Below are positions 18,222 to 26,232 of a stretch of 30,992 nucleotides of DNA, one piece after another. The first letter of the stretch is position 1. Every line of letters begins with the position of its first letter. Under the pieces are notes generated by a model. The model saw only the letters and a list, made by a program, of their open reading frames with translations. It had not been told where the DNA came from and made no database searches. The position numbers and the translations under genes were made by a program. The stretch is from the NCBI GenBank assembly GCA_002279765.1, contig NCCR01000059.1, positions 1 through 30,992 on the forward strand, written 5' to 3'. The stretch comes from Verrucomicrobia bacterium 12-59-8 (GTDB lineage Bacteria; Verrucomicrobiota; Verrucomicrobiae; Verrucomicrobiales; Verrucomicrobiaceae).

Positions 18222-19574
18222 ATGGAATTCATCATTGCCATCCTGATTGTGCTGCCGGCGTTTTTTCTCGCCGCTTCACGCTCGAGCTACTTGCTAGATT
18301 ACGTGTTCTTCGTGGTCGCGTTGAACCGTGGCATCCGGCGGCTGGTAGATTTCTATTTTAATGGTGCCTTCAATCCGCTTTCGCTGATCAGCCTGACCCC
18401 GCTGGTGGCCAGTGCGCTGCTGCTCTTTCCGGCCTATTCGCGCATTCATCTGCTGACACCACGCAGCCGAAAAATCGCCAGTCTCCTCATCCTGGCCCTC
18501 GGGCATGGCATGGCGGTTGGCTTCATGAATGCAGGTGTCGGGGCCGTGTATTCTCTCGGTGAGTGGATGGCGGGCGTCGGGGCCTTTCTGTTTGCCGCCA
18601 CCGCGCCTGTTTCATCGAAGACGGCGGACCGCTGGATGAAATCCTCCGGCTACGCCGCCTTGATTGTGGCGGTGTATGGTTGGTACCAATATCTCACGAT
18701 CCCCCCCTGGGATGCGTTTTGGGTCACTGCAGTAAATTTCGTCGGCTACCTCGGTCAGTTGCGGCCCATGGAGATGTCCGTGTTCTCCACGATGCACGAA
18801 CGCGGCCCCTGCGCGAGCTTCCTGGCCTGGGCCGCCATTCCCATGATCTTGCACCCGCGCTGGCGCATTCTGGGCGGGTTGCTGACGGTCGGCCTGCTCT
18901 TTTCCGTGGTCCTGCTGACGTTGAGCCGCAGCATGTTCATCATCGTTGGCTTGGTCGTCGTGTTACAGCCCGCTTTGTCCAAGGGCCGCGGCATCGGACG
19001 CGTCCTGCTGTTTGCCGCGCTCATGGCCATCGGAGCGAGCTATGGCATGGACCACATGCCCGGAGCTGAGCGAATTCAGAAGCGCTTTGAAACCGTCGCT
19101 GATATACAAAATGACGGCTCGTTTCAGGGGCGCCTGGAGATTTTCACGCAAGGCATACCGTGGATTATCCAGCACCCGCTGGGACTTGGTCTCGGCAGTT
19201 CCGGCGTCGGTGGCCGAATTGCCGGGGGTGCCAAGGAAGGCTGGTGTGACAGCGGTTACATCGAGGTGTTCAGCCAGTTTGGCTGGATTGGTGGTCTGGC
19301 CTTCTTCGCGGCTATGTATCAAATCTGGTCGGAGTTGTCACGCCGCATCCAGCAGGGTGGCAACGATCCCTTTTTATTCACTGGCAGAGCCGTGCTGCTC
19401 GGTTGCCTCGTGTTTCTTTACGTGGGCAATGTCTTCGGTGGGTTCTCGCTCTTCTGGGTCTTCCTCGGCATCTCGCTCAACCGCCTGACGAAACCTGTGT
19501 TGCACGCCCCTCCGGCGCAATGCCACGACATGTCGTCAATGCCGTGGGATCAGCCGCATTCAGCCCTTGGATGA
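18222..19574 (+). CDS. O-antigen polymerase/ligase-like membrane protein (Wzy/WaaL superfamily)
   Basis: 450-residue inner-membrane protein with about ten or more hydrophobic helices. It begins MEFIIAILIVLPAFFLAASR. The large periplasmic loop lies between about residues 285 and 350 and contains FQGRLEIFTQGIPWIIQHP, then LGLGLGSSGVGG and WCDSGYIEVFSQFGWIGG, which match the R-x-x-x-W, 'P-x-G-x-G' and 'D-x-G' patterns of the O-antigen polymerase/ligase superfamily. It would polymerise undecaprenyl-linked repeat units or ligate the polymer in the periplasm. The ATG at 18222 is chosen as the start of the first helix; an upstream in-frame ATG at 18174 lies inside the previous gene. Confidence 0.9.
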   Translation: MEFIIAILIVLPAFFLAASRSSYLLDYVFFVVALNRGIRRLVDFYFNGAFNPLSLISLTPLVASALLLFPAYSRIHLLTPRSRKIASLLILALGHGMAVGFMNAGVGAVYSLGEWMAGVGAFLFAATAPVSSKTADRWMKSSGYAALIVAVYGWYQYLTIPPWDAFWVTAVNFVGYLGQLRPMEMSVFSTMHERGPCASFLAWAAIPMILHPRWRILGGLLTVGLLFSVVLLTLSRSMFIIVGLVVVLQPALSKGRGIGRVLLFAALMAIGASYGMDHMPGAERIQKRFETVADIQNDGSFQGRLEIFTQGIPWIIQHPLGLGLGSSGVGGRIAGGAKEGWCDSGYIEVFSQFGWIGGLAFFAAMYQIWSELSRRIQQGGNDPFLFTGRAVLLGCLVFLYVGNVFGGFSLFWVFLGISLNRLTKPVLHAPPAQCHDMSSMPWDQPHSALG

Positions 19575-19604
19575 AGCCCTCGAAAATCACCCCCCCCGAT
19601 ACAC

Positions 19605-20724
19605 ATGAAAATCGCCTACGCCATGATCAACTGCAACCGCCGGGACGGCAGCGCCCGCGCAGTCAACGAAGTCGCCGAACGGCTGGCGAAAAAGCACGAT
19701 GTCCATCTCTACGCCCGCAAGGCGGAGGATCTGGACCTTACGCAAATTTCCTGGCATCGCGTGCCGGGGGTGAACTGGGCGGAGGTGATCGACTTCGGCA
19801 GCTACTACCTCGAAGTGAACCGCCGTGTGCGTCCGGGGCAGTTTGACATCGTCCACTCCATCGGCTGCAACACCCAGCGCGGCAATGTGATCACAATTCA
19901 AAACATCCAGCCCGCGAAGAAGCAGATTCTCGACCGGCTTGGCCGCGCGGAAAACGTCTCTCCAGCACGGCGTCTCACGCGCGGAGAAGCGGCTGTATCA
20001 GCACCGCGAGGGGAGCAAGACACCGATGTTCCTGCCTGTGTCGCGGGGTGTCGCAGCAGAATTGCAGAAGCATTACGACATCGGTGCGGCTAAAGTGCGC
20101 ATCGTTCCCAACGCGGCTGACACGGTGCGGTTCAAACCCCTCGGCACCGAGGCGCGCAAAGCCTGGCGCTCGAAAAACAATGTGCCGCAGGATCGCATCA
20201 TGGCGATCTTTGCAGGCGGTGAATGGGCGCGCAAGGGGCTGGACTTTGCCATCCAGGCCATGGGGCATCTCAAGGATGTGCCGCTGACGCTGTATGTGGC
20301 CGGCGATGACCCGGACCGCGCGCGCTTCACGCAGATGGCACGTGACACCGGCGCTGCGGAGAACATCATCTTTGGCGGCTTCCGCAAAGACATGCCTGAA
20401 GCGCTTGGCGCGGCAGACTTCTTCCTGTTTCCCAGCTGGTATGAGGCCTTCAGCCTCGCCACCATCGAAGCCGCCGCCTGCGGCCTGCCGGTGGTGGCCA
20501 CAAAGATCAACGGCACGGAAGATTTCATCTCCCCCGGTGAAAACGGCGACTTTGTCGAACATGATGCAGTGAACGTCGCTGCGGTGCTGCGTCGGTTGTG
20601 CGAGCAGCCGCTGCACCTGAAGACGATGGGTGCCAATGCACGTGAGCGCGTCGAGCTGAACTACACCTGGGACCGCATCGCGCAGATGACAGAAGATGCC
20701 TATTTGGAAACCCTTTCCCACTAA
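19605..20724 (+). pseudogene. Glycosyltransferase family 4, frame disrupted near 19980
   Basis: Two frames together encode one GT4 of about 372 residues. The first (19605 to about 19980) has the N-terminal domain, MKIAYAMINCNRRDGSARAV to DIVHSIGCNTQRG. The second continues with AEKRLYQHREGSKT, FLPVSRGVAAELQKHY, VRIVPNAADTVRF, FAGGEWARKGLDFA and E-x7-E in YEAFSLATIEAAACG. The change of frame lies in or near ACGCGCGG (19977-19984); removing one base there gives a smooth LTREKRLY. Total length from 19605 to 20724 is 3n+1, as expected for one extra base. It is either a true frameshift mutation or a sequencing error in a short GC repeat. If real, the first frame ends in a meaningless tail at 20093. 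A run of eight C (19590-19597) precedes the start codon. Confidence 0.85.
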
Positions 20725-20729
20725 ACACC

Positions 20730-21832
20730 ATGGCATCCCACACACAGAGTGCTCACCATGCACGCCCGGCGCAGTTGTCACTGCTGGACGCCTGTCGCGG
20801 TGCGGCGGCGCTCTGGGTTGTCATATTTCATGCCTCGGTCGCTTACATTGTCAACGGCCACCGCGATTTGCTGGCCTGGCCACGATTTTTAATGGCATGC
20901 TGCGCGGCAGCACCCTCCGGGAATACTTTGCCGCACGCTGGAAGCGAATCTACCCACCATATCTCGTCGCGCTGTGCTGTGTTGTGGTAGTGCGTCTCTC
21001 CATCTTGGCGCTCATGTCCCGTGGATTTTTCCAGGGAGCCTTGCCGCCAGAGTCCCCTCTGGACTACGGTCTGGGCTACTGGCTGGCCAATGTGGCGCTG
21101 GTCCAGCTTCCCACCGGTTACACCAGCTACCTGGCCATCTCCTGGAGCCTGTGTTACGAGATCATGTTTTACGTGCTGGCAGGCGGTCTGTGGTGGCTGG
21201 CAACGGTCGTTCGCAGCAGCCAAAACCGGACGGTACTGCTGGTGACACTGCTGAACTTCTGCAGCCTGGCCTCTCTCGTCTGGCTGTCCACCTTCAAAAG
21301 CACCTGCCCTTTTCCATTGGACCGCTGGTATCAATTTGGGCTCGGAATGGCGATGTTTGTCCTGATCAACCGCAAACAGATGCAGCTGGCACGATCTTTG
21401 CAGATGCAATCCATCGTGGTCATCTTGGCAACGTTGGTACATGCCTGGCACTCGTCACCGATCAAGGCGGTGGATGCGTTCTTTGCAGACAGGACTCTGG
21501 TGCTCTGCGTGCTCGGGTTCGTCGTGTTTGTCACTGCATTGGCGCGCTTTGACCGCCAGATTTCCACCCACTGGCTGATTGTCCAGTTTCGGAAGCTGGG
21601 GACCATTTCATACAGCCTCTATTTGTTTCACATGATACCCATGCCGTTTGTCGATGCGGTGCTGCGGCGCGCCGGTCTCGAAGGGTCGCTCTATCTGGTC
21701 AATGTTGCTGCGCAGACCGTCACGGCGCTCATAGCTGGGATGCTCTTTCACAGGCTCGTGGAGAAGCGCTTTTTTGAAACCAAGAAACGCCTCATCGAAG
21801 CAGCGCCCCTGCAGTGTCAGCCTACTATCTAA
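20730..21832 (+). pseudogene. Acyltransferase 3 family gene with internal loss and frame change near 20885
   Basis: The start at 20730 encodes MASHTQSAHHARPAQLSLLD, then ACRGAAALWVVIFHASVAY, helix 1 with the conserved His. The frame changes at about 20879-20895, after which the other frame reads NGMLRGSTLREYFAARWKRIYPPYL, the conserved Arg-rich loop, followed by many helices, WSLCYEIMFYVLAGG and LGTISYSLYLFHMIP to the stop at 21832. The expected segment between these parts, which includes helix 2 and the FFVISGF-type motif (roughly 25-35 residues in the relative at 6576), is absent. So this is not a single-base slip but a deletion of 3n+1 bases, and the gene is probably non-functional. It starts six bases after the disrupted GT4. 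Confidence 0.83.
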
Positions 21833-21836
21833 TACC

Positions 21837-23036
21837 ATGCATATCCTCATTGTCAGCCACTCCAGCGCCACCGCGCTCAATCAGGAAATCTATGCCCGCG
21901 TCCAGCGTGAAACGGGCTGGAAGATCACCCTCGTGGTGCCGGACCGCTGGCACGATGAGTTTGGCAACGCCCTGCGCCAGGAGCCATGCAAGGGAATGGA
22001 AAATTCGGTGATCCGCTGTGCCGTCTGGAAAAACGGCAGCATCATTTTCCACGTGTACCGCATGCGCTGGCAGCGCTTCCTGCGCGAGCTGAAGCCGGAC
22101 TTGATCTACATGAATCATGAACCGTATGCGCTGGCGACTGCGCAAGTCTGCCATGCCAACAACCGCTCGATCAAGGTGCCGTTCGGATTCTATTCCTGCC
22201 AGAACATCAACAAGCAGTATCCCGCGCCCTTCTCCTGGCTGGAAAAAATGGTCTATCGCTCATCCAGTTTCGCTCTGCCGATCACAGATCGTGTGGCGGA
22301 CGTGCTGCAGGCCAAAGGCTACTGCGGCAGGCAGACGGTGTGCGCTCTACCACTGGACCCCGAGCGTTATCATCCACGTCTGCGCGCAGAGCCGCCGGAG
22401 CGTTTTCCAAAGACCGATGTTCCCGTCGTTGGCTATGTGGGGCGTTTGATCGAGCCCAAAGGCCTGCGCACGCTGGCGGCGGCGCTGGGCCGCATCCGTG
22501 ATCTCGACTGGCGCATGGTCCTTGTCGGCACGGGGGAGTTTCAGCAGGAGTTTGAACAACTGCTCACTGAGCAGGGCGTGCGTGAGCGCATCTACTTCGC
22601 CGGTTATGTGCCGCATGATGAAACGCCTCGCTGGCTGGCCGCCATGGACATGCTGGTGCTGCCTTCCGAAACTCAGGCGAACTGGGAGGAGCAGTTTGGC
22701 CGCGTGATCCCCGAAGCGATGGCCTGCGGCACGGCGGTGATCGGCTCCGACTCCGGTGAGATTCCGTATCTCATCCGCCAGAGTGAAGGCGGTCTCGTCT
22801 TCACCCAGCGCGATTCCGCTGCACTGGCCGTCATGCTGCGTCAGCTCATCAGCGGACCAAAGCTGCGCCGTCAGCTGGCGGAAAATGGCAGGCATTGGGT
22901 CGAGCGTGACATTTCAATTCCTGCGGTGGCGCAGAAGATGATCGAAACATTCACAGCTGCGGTCACGAAGCAGCAACCCTGTCGTGCGGAGAATCAACCG
23001 TCGTTCAAATCCAGCCATGCGTTTGCACAGTCCTGA
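21837..23036 (+). CDS. Glycosyltransferase family 4
   Basis: 399-residue GT-B enzyme. The N terminus MHILIVSHSSATALNQEIY is a typical GT4 opening. The linker has NEPYAL-like ordering (YMNHEPYALATAQ) and VPFGFYSCQNINKQYP; the donor domain has VPVVGYVGRLIEPKGL, MVLVGTGEFQQEF and an E-x7-E motif at Glu285-Glu293 in EEQFGRVIPEAMACG, with SDSGEIPYL after it. ATG 21837 starts four bases after the acyltransferase stop; the frame is open to 21774 but the family N terminus begins at 21837. The last 19 bases overlap the next gene. Sugar specificity is unknown. Confidence 0.91.
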   Translation: MHILIVSHSSATALNQEIYARVQRETGWKITLVVPDRWHDEFGNALRQEPCKGMENSVIRCAVWKNGSIIFHVYRMRWQRFLRELKPDLIYMNHEPYALATAQVCHANNRSIKVPFGFYSCQNINKQYPAPFSWLEKMVYRSSSFALPITDRVADVLQAKGYCGRQTVCALPLDPERYHPRLRAEPPERFPKTDVPVVGYVGRLIEPKGLRTLAAALGRIRDLDWRMVLVGTGEFQQEFEQLLTEQGVRERIYFAGYVPHDETPRWLAAMDMLVLPSETQANWEEQFGRVIPEAMACGTAVIGSDSGEIPYLIRQSEGGLVFTQRDSAALAVMLRQLISGPKLRRQLAENGRHWVERDISIPAVAQKMIETFTAAVTKQQPCRAENQPSFKSSHAFAQS

Positions 23037-23475
23037 ACTGCTCTGGCAGTGGAGCCGCGACCTGTTGCGTCGTGGCTGGAAACTGCCGGCGCGCATCGTG
23101 AAGACGGTAAACTTCACGCTGCACAAGTGCCTGCTGCCCGCCGAAGCGGAAGTGGGCGAAGGCGTGATCCTGGAGCACTACGCACTGGGCATCGTGATGC
23201 ATCCGCAGGTGCGCATCGGCAAGCGCTGCCGCATTTATCATCATGTCACCCTGGCGGCGGAAACGTGGATCGGCTCACCGCACTTCATCACCCTCGAAGA
23301 TGATGTGACGATAGGCGCCCACTGCATCGTCGTGGCACGCCCAAACACACCGCTGACGGTCGGTCAGAAGTCCGTGCTCGGCGCGGGCTCGGTGCTGACC
23401 AAAAGCATTCCTCCCTTTGAAATTTGGGCCGGCAATCCGGCACGCAAAATCGGCAACGTTTCACACCCCTCATGA
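23017..23475 (+). CDS. Serine-acetyltransferase-like beta-helix acyltransferase
   Basis: 152-residue left-handed beta-helix protein of the CysE/SAT subfamily as seen in capsule and exopolysaccharide loci. An N-terminal helix with LLWQWSRDLLRRGWKLPA precedes the repeats ILEHYALGIVMHPQVRIGK, CRIYHHVTL (His75-His76, probable catalytic pair), ITLEDDVTIGAHC and VLGAGSVLTKSIPP, ending in AGNPARKIG. It lacks the long N-terminal domain of true biosynthetic CysE, so a sugar acceptor is more likely than serine. ATG 23017 overlaps the preceding GT4 by 20 bases; a GTG at 22984 is an upstream alternative. Its stop overlaps the next start (ATGA at 23472). Confidence 0.89.
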   Translation: MRLHSPELLWQWSRDLLRRGWKLPARIVKTVNFTLHKCLLPAEAEVGEGVILEHYALGIVMHPQVRIGKRCRIYHHVTLAAETWIGSPHFITLEDDVTIGAHCIVVARPNTPLTVGQKSVLGAGSVLTKSIPPFEIWAGNPARKIGNVSHPS

Positions 23476-24575
23476 TTGCACAACTCGGCATGAACCTGAA
23501 GGCCTCCGCCGGTGGCGTGGACCGTTATTTCAGCGGCCTGAACAACGCCCTGACGCAGCAGGGCGTGCGCGTCAAAGCGTACGGCTTTGGAGACTCTGAC
23601 AAGGCCACCTGCCTGGGACCTGCGAACAAACCGCTCATGCAGCGCTGGAAGGCGGTGCGGGAGGCGGTGGTGCCACGGCGCGGCAGATTGCTGGCATCCC
23701 ACTTCGCGCTCTATGCGCTGCCTGCACTGCTGGGACGGCGCTGGGACGGGCATGTAGTACACTTCCACGGTCCCTGGGCCAGCGAATCCCAACGCGAAGG
23801 CGGTAAGCCGCACACCGTGATGTGCAAACGCATGCTGGAGCGCGCGGTGTATCACCGTGCTGATCGTTTCATTGTGCTGTCAAAGGCATTTCGTGACCAG
23901 CTCTGCCAGGGTTATGGCATTCCAGAGGACCGCGTGCATGTCATTCCCGGCGGCGTGGAAACGGATCATTTTCAACCCCTCGACGTGGGGGAAGCACGGC
24001 AGCAGCTCCTCTGGCCGCAGAAGCATAAAATCCTTGTCTGCGTGCGCAGGCTTGCACGCCGCATGGGACTGGAGGCGCTGATCGAAGCCTTTGCCCAGGT
24101 CACCCTGCAGCACCCCGACGCGAAACTCATGATCGGCGGTCAAGGGCCTTTGCGGGAGGAGCTAGAGCAGCAGGTCCAGCACGCAGGCTTGTCAAAAAAT
24201 GTCGAATTTCTTGGCTTTATCCCGGAGGCCACGCTGCCAGTGGTGTATGCGGCGGCGGACCTCTCCATTGTGCCCAGTTCTGCCTTGGAGGGTTTTGGTT
24301 TGATCTCGCTCGAATCTCTCGCCTGTGGCACTCCGGTGCTGGTGACTCCCGTCGGCGGTCTGCCGGACACGGTGCAGGGTCTGGGTGATGATCTGGTTTT
24401 GAAAGGAACGAGCGCGGATCACATCGCCGAGGGGCTGCAAGGCTGGCTGGCTGGGACGCTGCGCATCCCTTCGCGTGAAGCCTGCCGCGAACATGTGCTG
24501 CGCACTTTCACCTGGGACCGCATCGCCAGACAGGTATGCGAAGTGTACCAAGAAGCCGGATGGCGGCCGCAATGA
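23472..24575 (+). CDS. Glycosyltransferase family 4
   Basis: 367-residue GT-B enzyme. MIAQLGMNLKASAGGVDRYF gives the N-terminal glycine loop. The central part has VHFHGPWASESQ and ADRFIVLSKAFRDQL with VHVIPGGVETDHF. The donor domain contains ILVCVRRLARRMGLEAL, LMIGGQGPLREEL and E-x7-E at Glu273-Glu281 in EGFGLISLESLACG. ATG 23472 overlaps the previous stop by four bases, and its own stop overlaps the VanZ-GT4 start in the same way, so these genes form a translationally coupled chain. The RLARRMGLEAL segment is the pattern found in many mannosyl- or glucosyl-transferring GT4 enzymes, but specificity cannot be fixed. Confidence 0.92.
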   Translation: MIAQLGMNLKASAGGVDRYFSGLNNALTQQGVRVKAYGFGDSDKATCLGPANKPLMQRWKAVREAVVPRRGRLLASHFALYALPALLGRRWDGHVVHFHGPWASESQREGGKPHTVMCKRMLERAVYHRADRFIVLSKAFRDQLCQGYGIPEDRVHVIPGGVETDHFQPLDVGEARQQLLWPQKHKILVCVRRLARRMGLEALIEAFAQVTLQHPDAKLMIGGQGPLREELEQQVQHAGLSKNVEFLGFIPEATLPVVYAAADLSIVPSSALEGFGLISLESLACGTPVLVTPVGGLPDTVQGLGDDLVLKGTSADHIAEGLQGWLAGTLRIPSREACREHVLRTFTWDRIARQVCEVYQEAGWRPQ

Positions 24576-26194
24576 TCATGAAACGAACCGCACGCATCAC
24601 CCTGCTGTTCCTGCTCTCCGCCGGACTCTGGCTGGCCTTGAAGCCGACCTTGGGAAACCGTCGTCTGACTTTCCTGCCGCAGCACTGGTCCGAGTACCTG
24701 GACTACATGGACTTCTGGCTGAATCTGACCGCATTCGCCATCCTCGGTGCCACCGTATGGCTGGCGTTTGGAGCCCTTGAAAAAGTACTGCGCCGCCTGT
24801 GCTTGATGATTGGATTGATTACCCTGCTGAACCTCATGCTGGAGGTGCTGCAATCGTCGATCCCAGGCCGCGCGATGGATCAGGCAGATGTCTGGGCGGG
24901 ATTGCTGGGATGTATGTTTGGCATTGCCTGCGGGATCGCGGTGCAGTTGTCCAGCGTTCGGAAAAAGACCGGTGGCAATGCGCCGCAGGTGCTGTTCCTC
25001 GATCAAACCGGACATCTGGGCGGCGCGGAGCTCATGCTGCTGGACATAGCCGCCGCACGCGCTGCTGACAGCGAAGTCGCTTTGTTCCAGGACGGCGAGT
25101 TCCGCACCACCTTGGAAAACGCCGGCGTGAAAACCAGTGTGTTCAAACTGGGTGACGAAGCTTCCACGGTGGACAAGCAGGCGGGTCTCGGAAGCATTCT
25201 GAGCTCCATCCCCGCCATCCTGGATCTGACGTTGAAGATCGCCCAGGCGGCCCGTGCGTTTGACGTGGTGTATGCCAACACCGCCAAAGCATTGATCATT
25301 GGCGGCCCAGCTGCGTGCCTGGCAGGACGCCCCTTGATTTTTCATCTGCATGACATCATTGCAGACGGGCACTTCAGCACCCTCAACCAGCAGGCGCTGG
25401 TCCTTTGTGCGAACTGGTGCGCCCGCAGCGTGATCGCCAATTCGGAAGCGACGAAGGCTGCGTTCATTGCCAGCGGTGGTCGTGCCGAGCTTTGCGTGGT
25501 CATTCCCAATGGCTTCCACATTCCGGCCGCACGCTCACCCGCCGAAAAAGAGAAAGTGTTGCGCGCAGGCCTGGGAATTCAGCCTGATGCGTGGACTGTC
25601 CTGATGGCTGGACGGCTGTCGCACTGGAAGGGGCAGCATGTGCTGCTGGAGGCGCTGAAAGCCGTGCCGGGCGCACATGCCGTGCTGCTGGGAGACGCGC
25701 TGTTCACCGATGAAGACCGACTGTATGCACAGCAGTTGCACTCACAGGCAGAGGAACCCGATCTGGCAGGCCGGATTCACTTCGCGGGTTTTCAGGCGGA
25801 GACCATGGCTTATTTCGACATGGCGGATGCAGTGGTTCATGCATCAGTGTTTCCCGAACCTTTTGGCCGCGTCATTGTGGAAGGCATGCTGGCCGGCAAG
25901 CCGGTGATCGCAGCGCGTGCCGGTGGAGCAGCCGAGATTGTCCAAAACGAAGAGACGGGCCTGCTTGTGGCTCCCGGAGATGCGCAGGCCCTCGCCGCCG
26001 CCTTGCTGCGTCTGCAAAATGATGAGGCCCTTGCCTCCAACATTGCGCGCCAGGCGCAGCAGACCGCACGCGACACCTACGCTCTGCACGCAGTGCAGGC
26101 CAAAATCGAAGCCGTCATCCGTCAGACCGCCAGCCGCAAGTCATCACAGAAAACCGGAGCGGCGGCCGGCACGCCGATCCAGCAGACGGCATGA
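24572..26194 (+). CDS. VanZ-like membrane domain fused to glycosyltransferase family 4
   Basis: 540 residues. Residues 1 to about 127 form a VanZ-like domain with about four membrane helices. Its signature, LEVLQSSIPGRAMDQADV (90-107), keeps the family residues Glu91, Gln94, Arg100, Asp103 and Asp106, followed by a Gly-rich helix. From residue 138 a GT4 begins (VLFLDQTGHLGGAELML), with FHLHDIIADGHFS, VVIPNGF, LMAGRLSHWKGQHVLL and E-x7-E at Glu429-Glu437 in EPFGRVIVEGMLAG. VanZ proteins confer teicoplanin resistance by an unclear mechanism, and the domain occurs in many surface proteins. Here it probably anchors the GT at the membrane. The start overlaps the previous stop (ATGA). Confidence 0.9.
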   Translation: MIMKRTARITLLFLLSAGLWLALKPTLGNRRLTFLPQHWSEYLDYMDFWLNLTAFAILGATVWLAFGALEKVLRRLCLMIGLITLLNLMLEVLQSSIPGRAMDQADVWAGLLGCMFGIACGIAVQLSSVRKKTGGNAPQVLFLDQTGHLGGAELMLLDIAAARAADSEVALFQDGEFRTTLENAGVKTSVFKLGDEASTVDKQAGLGSILSSIPAILDLTLKIAQAARAFDVVYANTAKALIIGGPAACLAGRPLIFHLHDIIADGHFSTLNQQALVLCANWCARSVIANSEATKAAFIASGGRAELCVVIPNGFHIPAARSPAEKEKVLRAGLGIQPDAWTVLMAGRLSHWKGQHVLLEALKAVPGAHAVLLGDALFTDEDRLYAQQLHSQAEEPDLAGRIHFAGFQAETMAYFDMADAVVHASVFPEPFGRVIVEGMLAGKPVIAARAGGAAEIVQNEETGLLVAPGDAQALAAALLRLQNDEALASNIARQAQQTARDTYALHAVQAKIEAVIRQTASRKSSQKTGAAAGTPIQQTA

Positions 26195-26232
26195 ACATTT
26201 CCCCCTGTCCTTTCACCCCCAAAACCACCGCC

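Noticed and set aside
19590..19597. Eight-C run before the disrupted GT4 as a promoter switch
   Set aside because: C-rich leaders precede many genes here, and the run lies 7 bases from the start codon with no promoter elements around it.
24419..25519. A 366-codon open frame on the minus strand
   Set aside because: It is antisense to the VanZ-GT4 fusion, whose motifs are intact; the minus-strand product has no motif and shadow-like composition.
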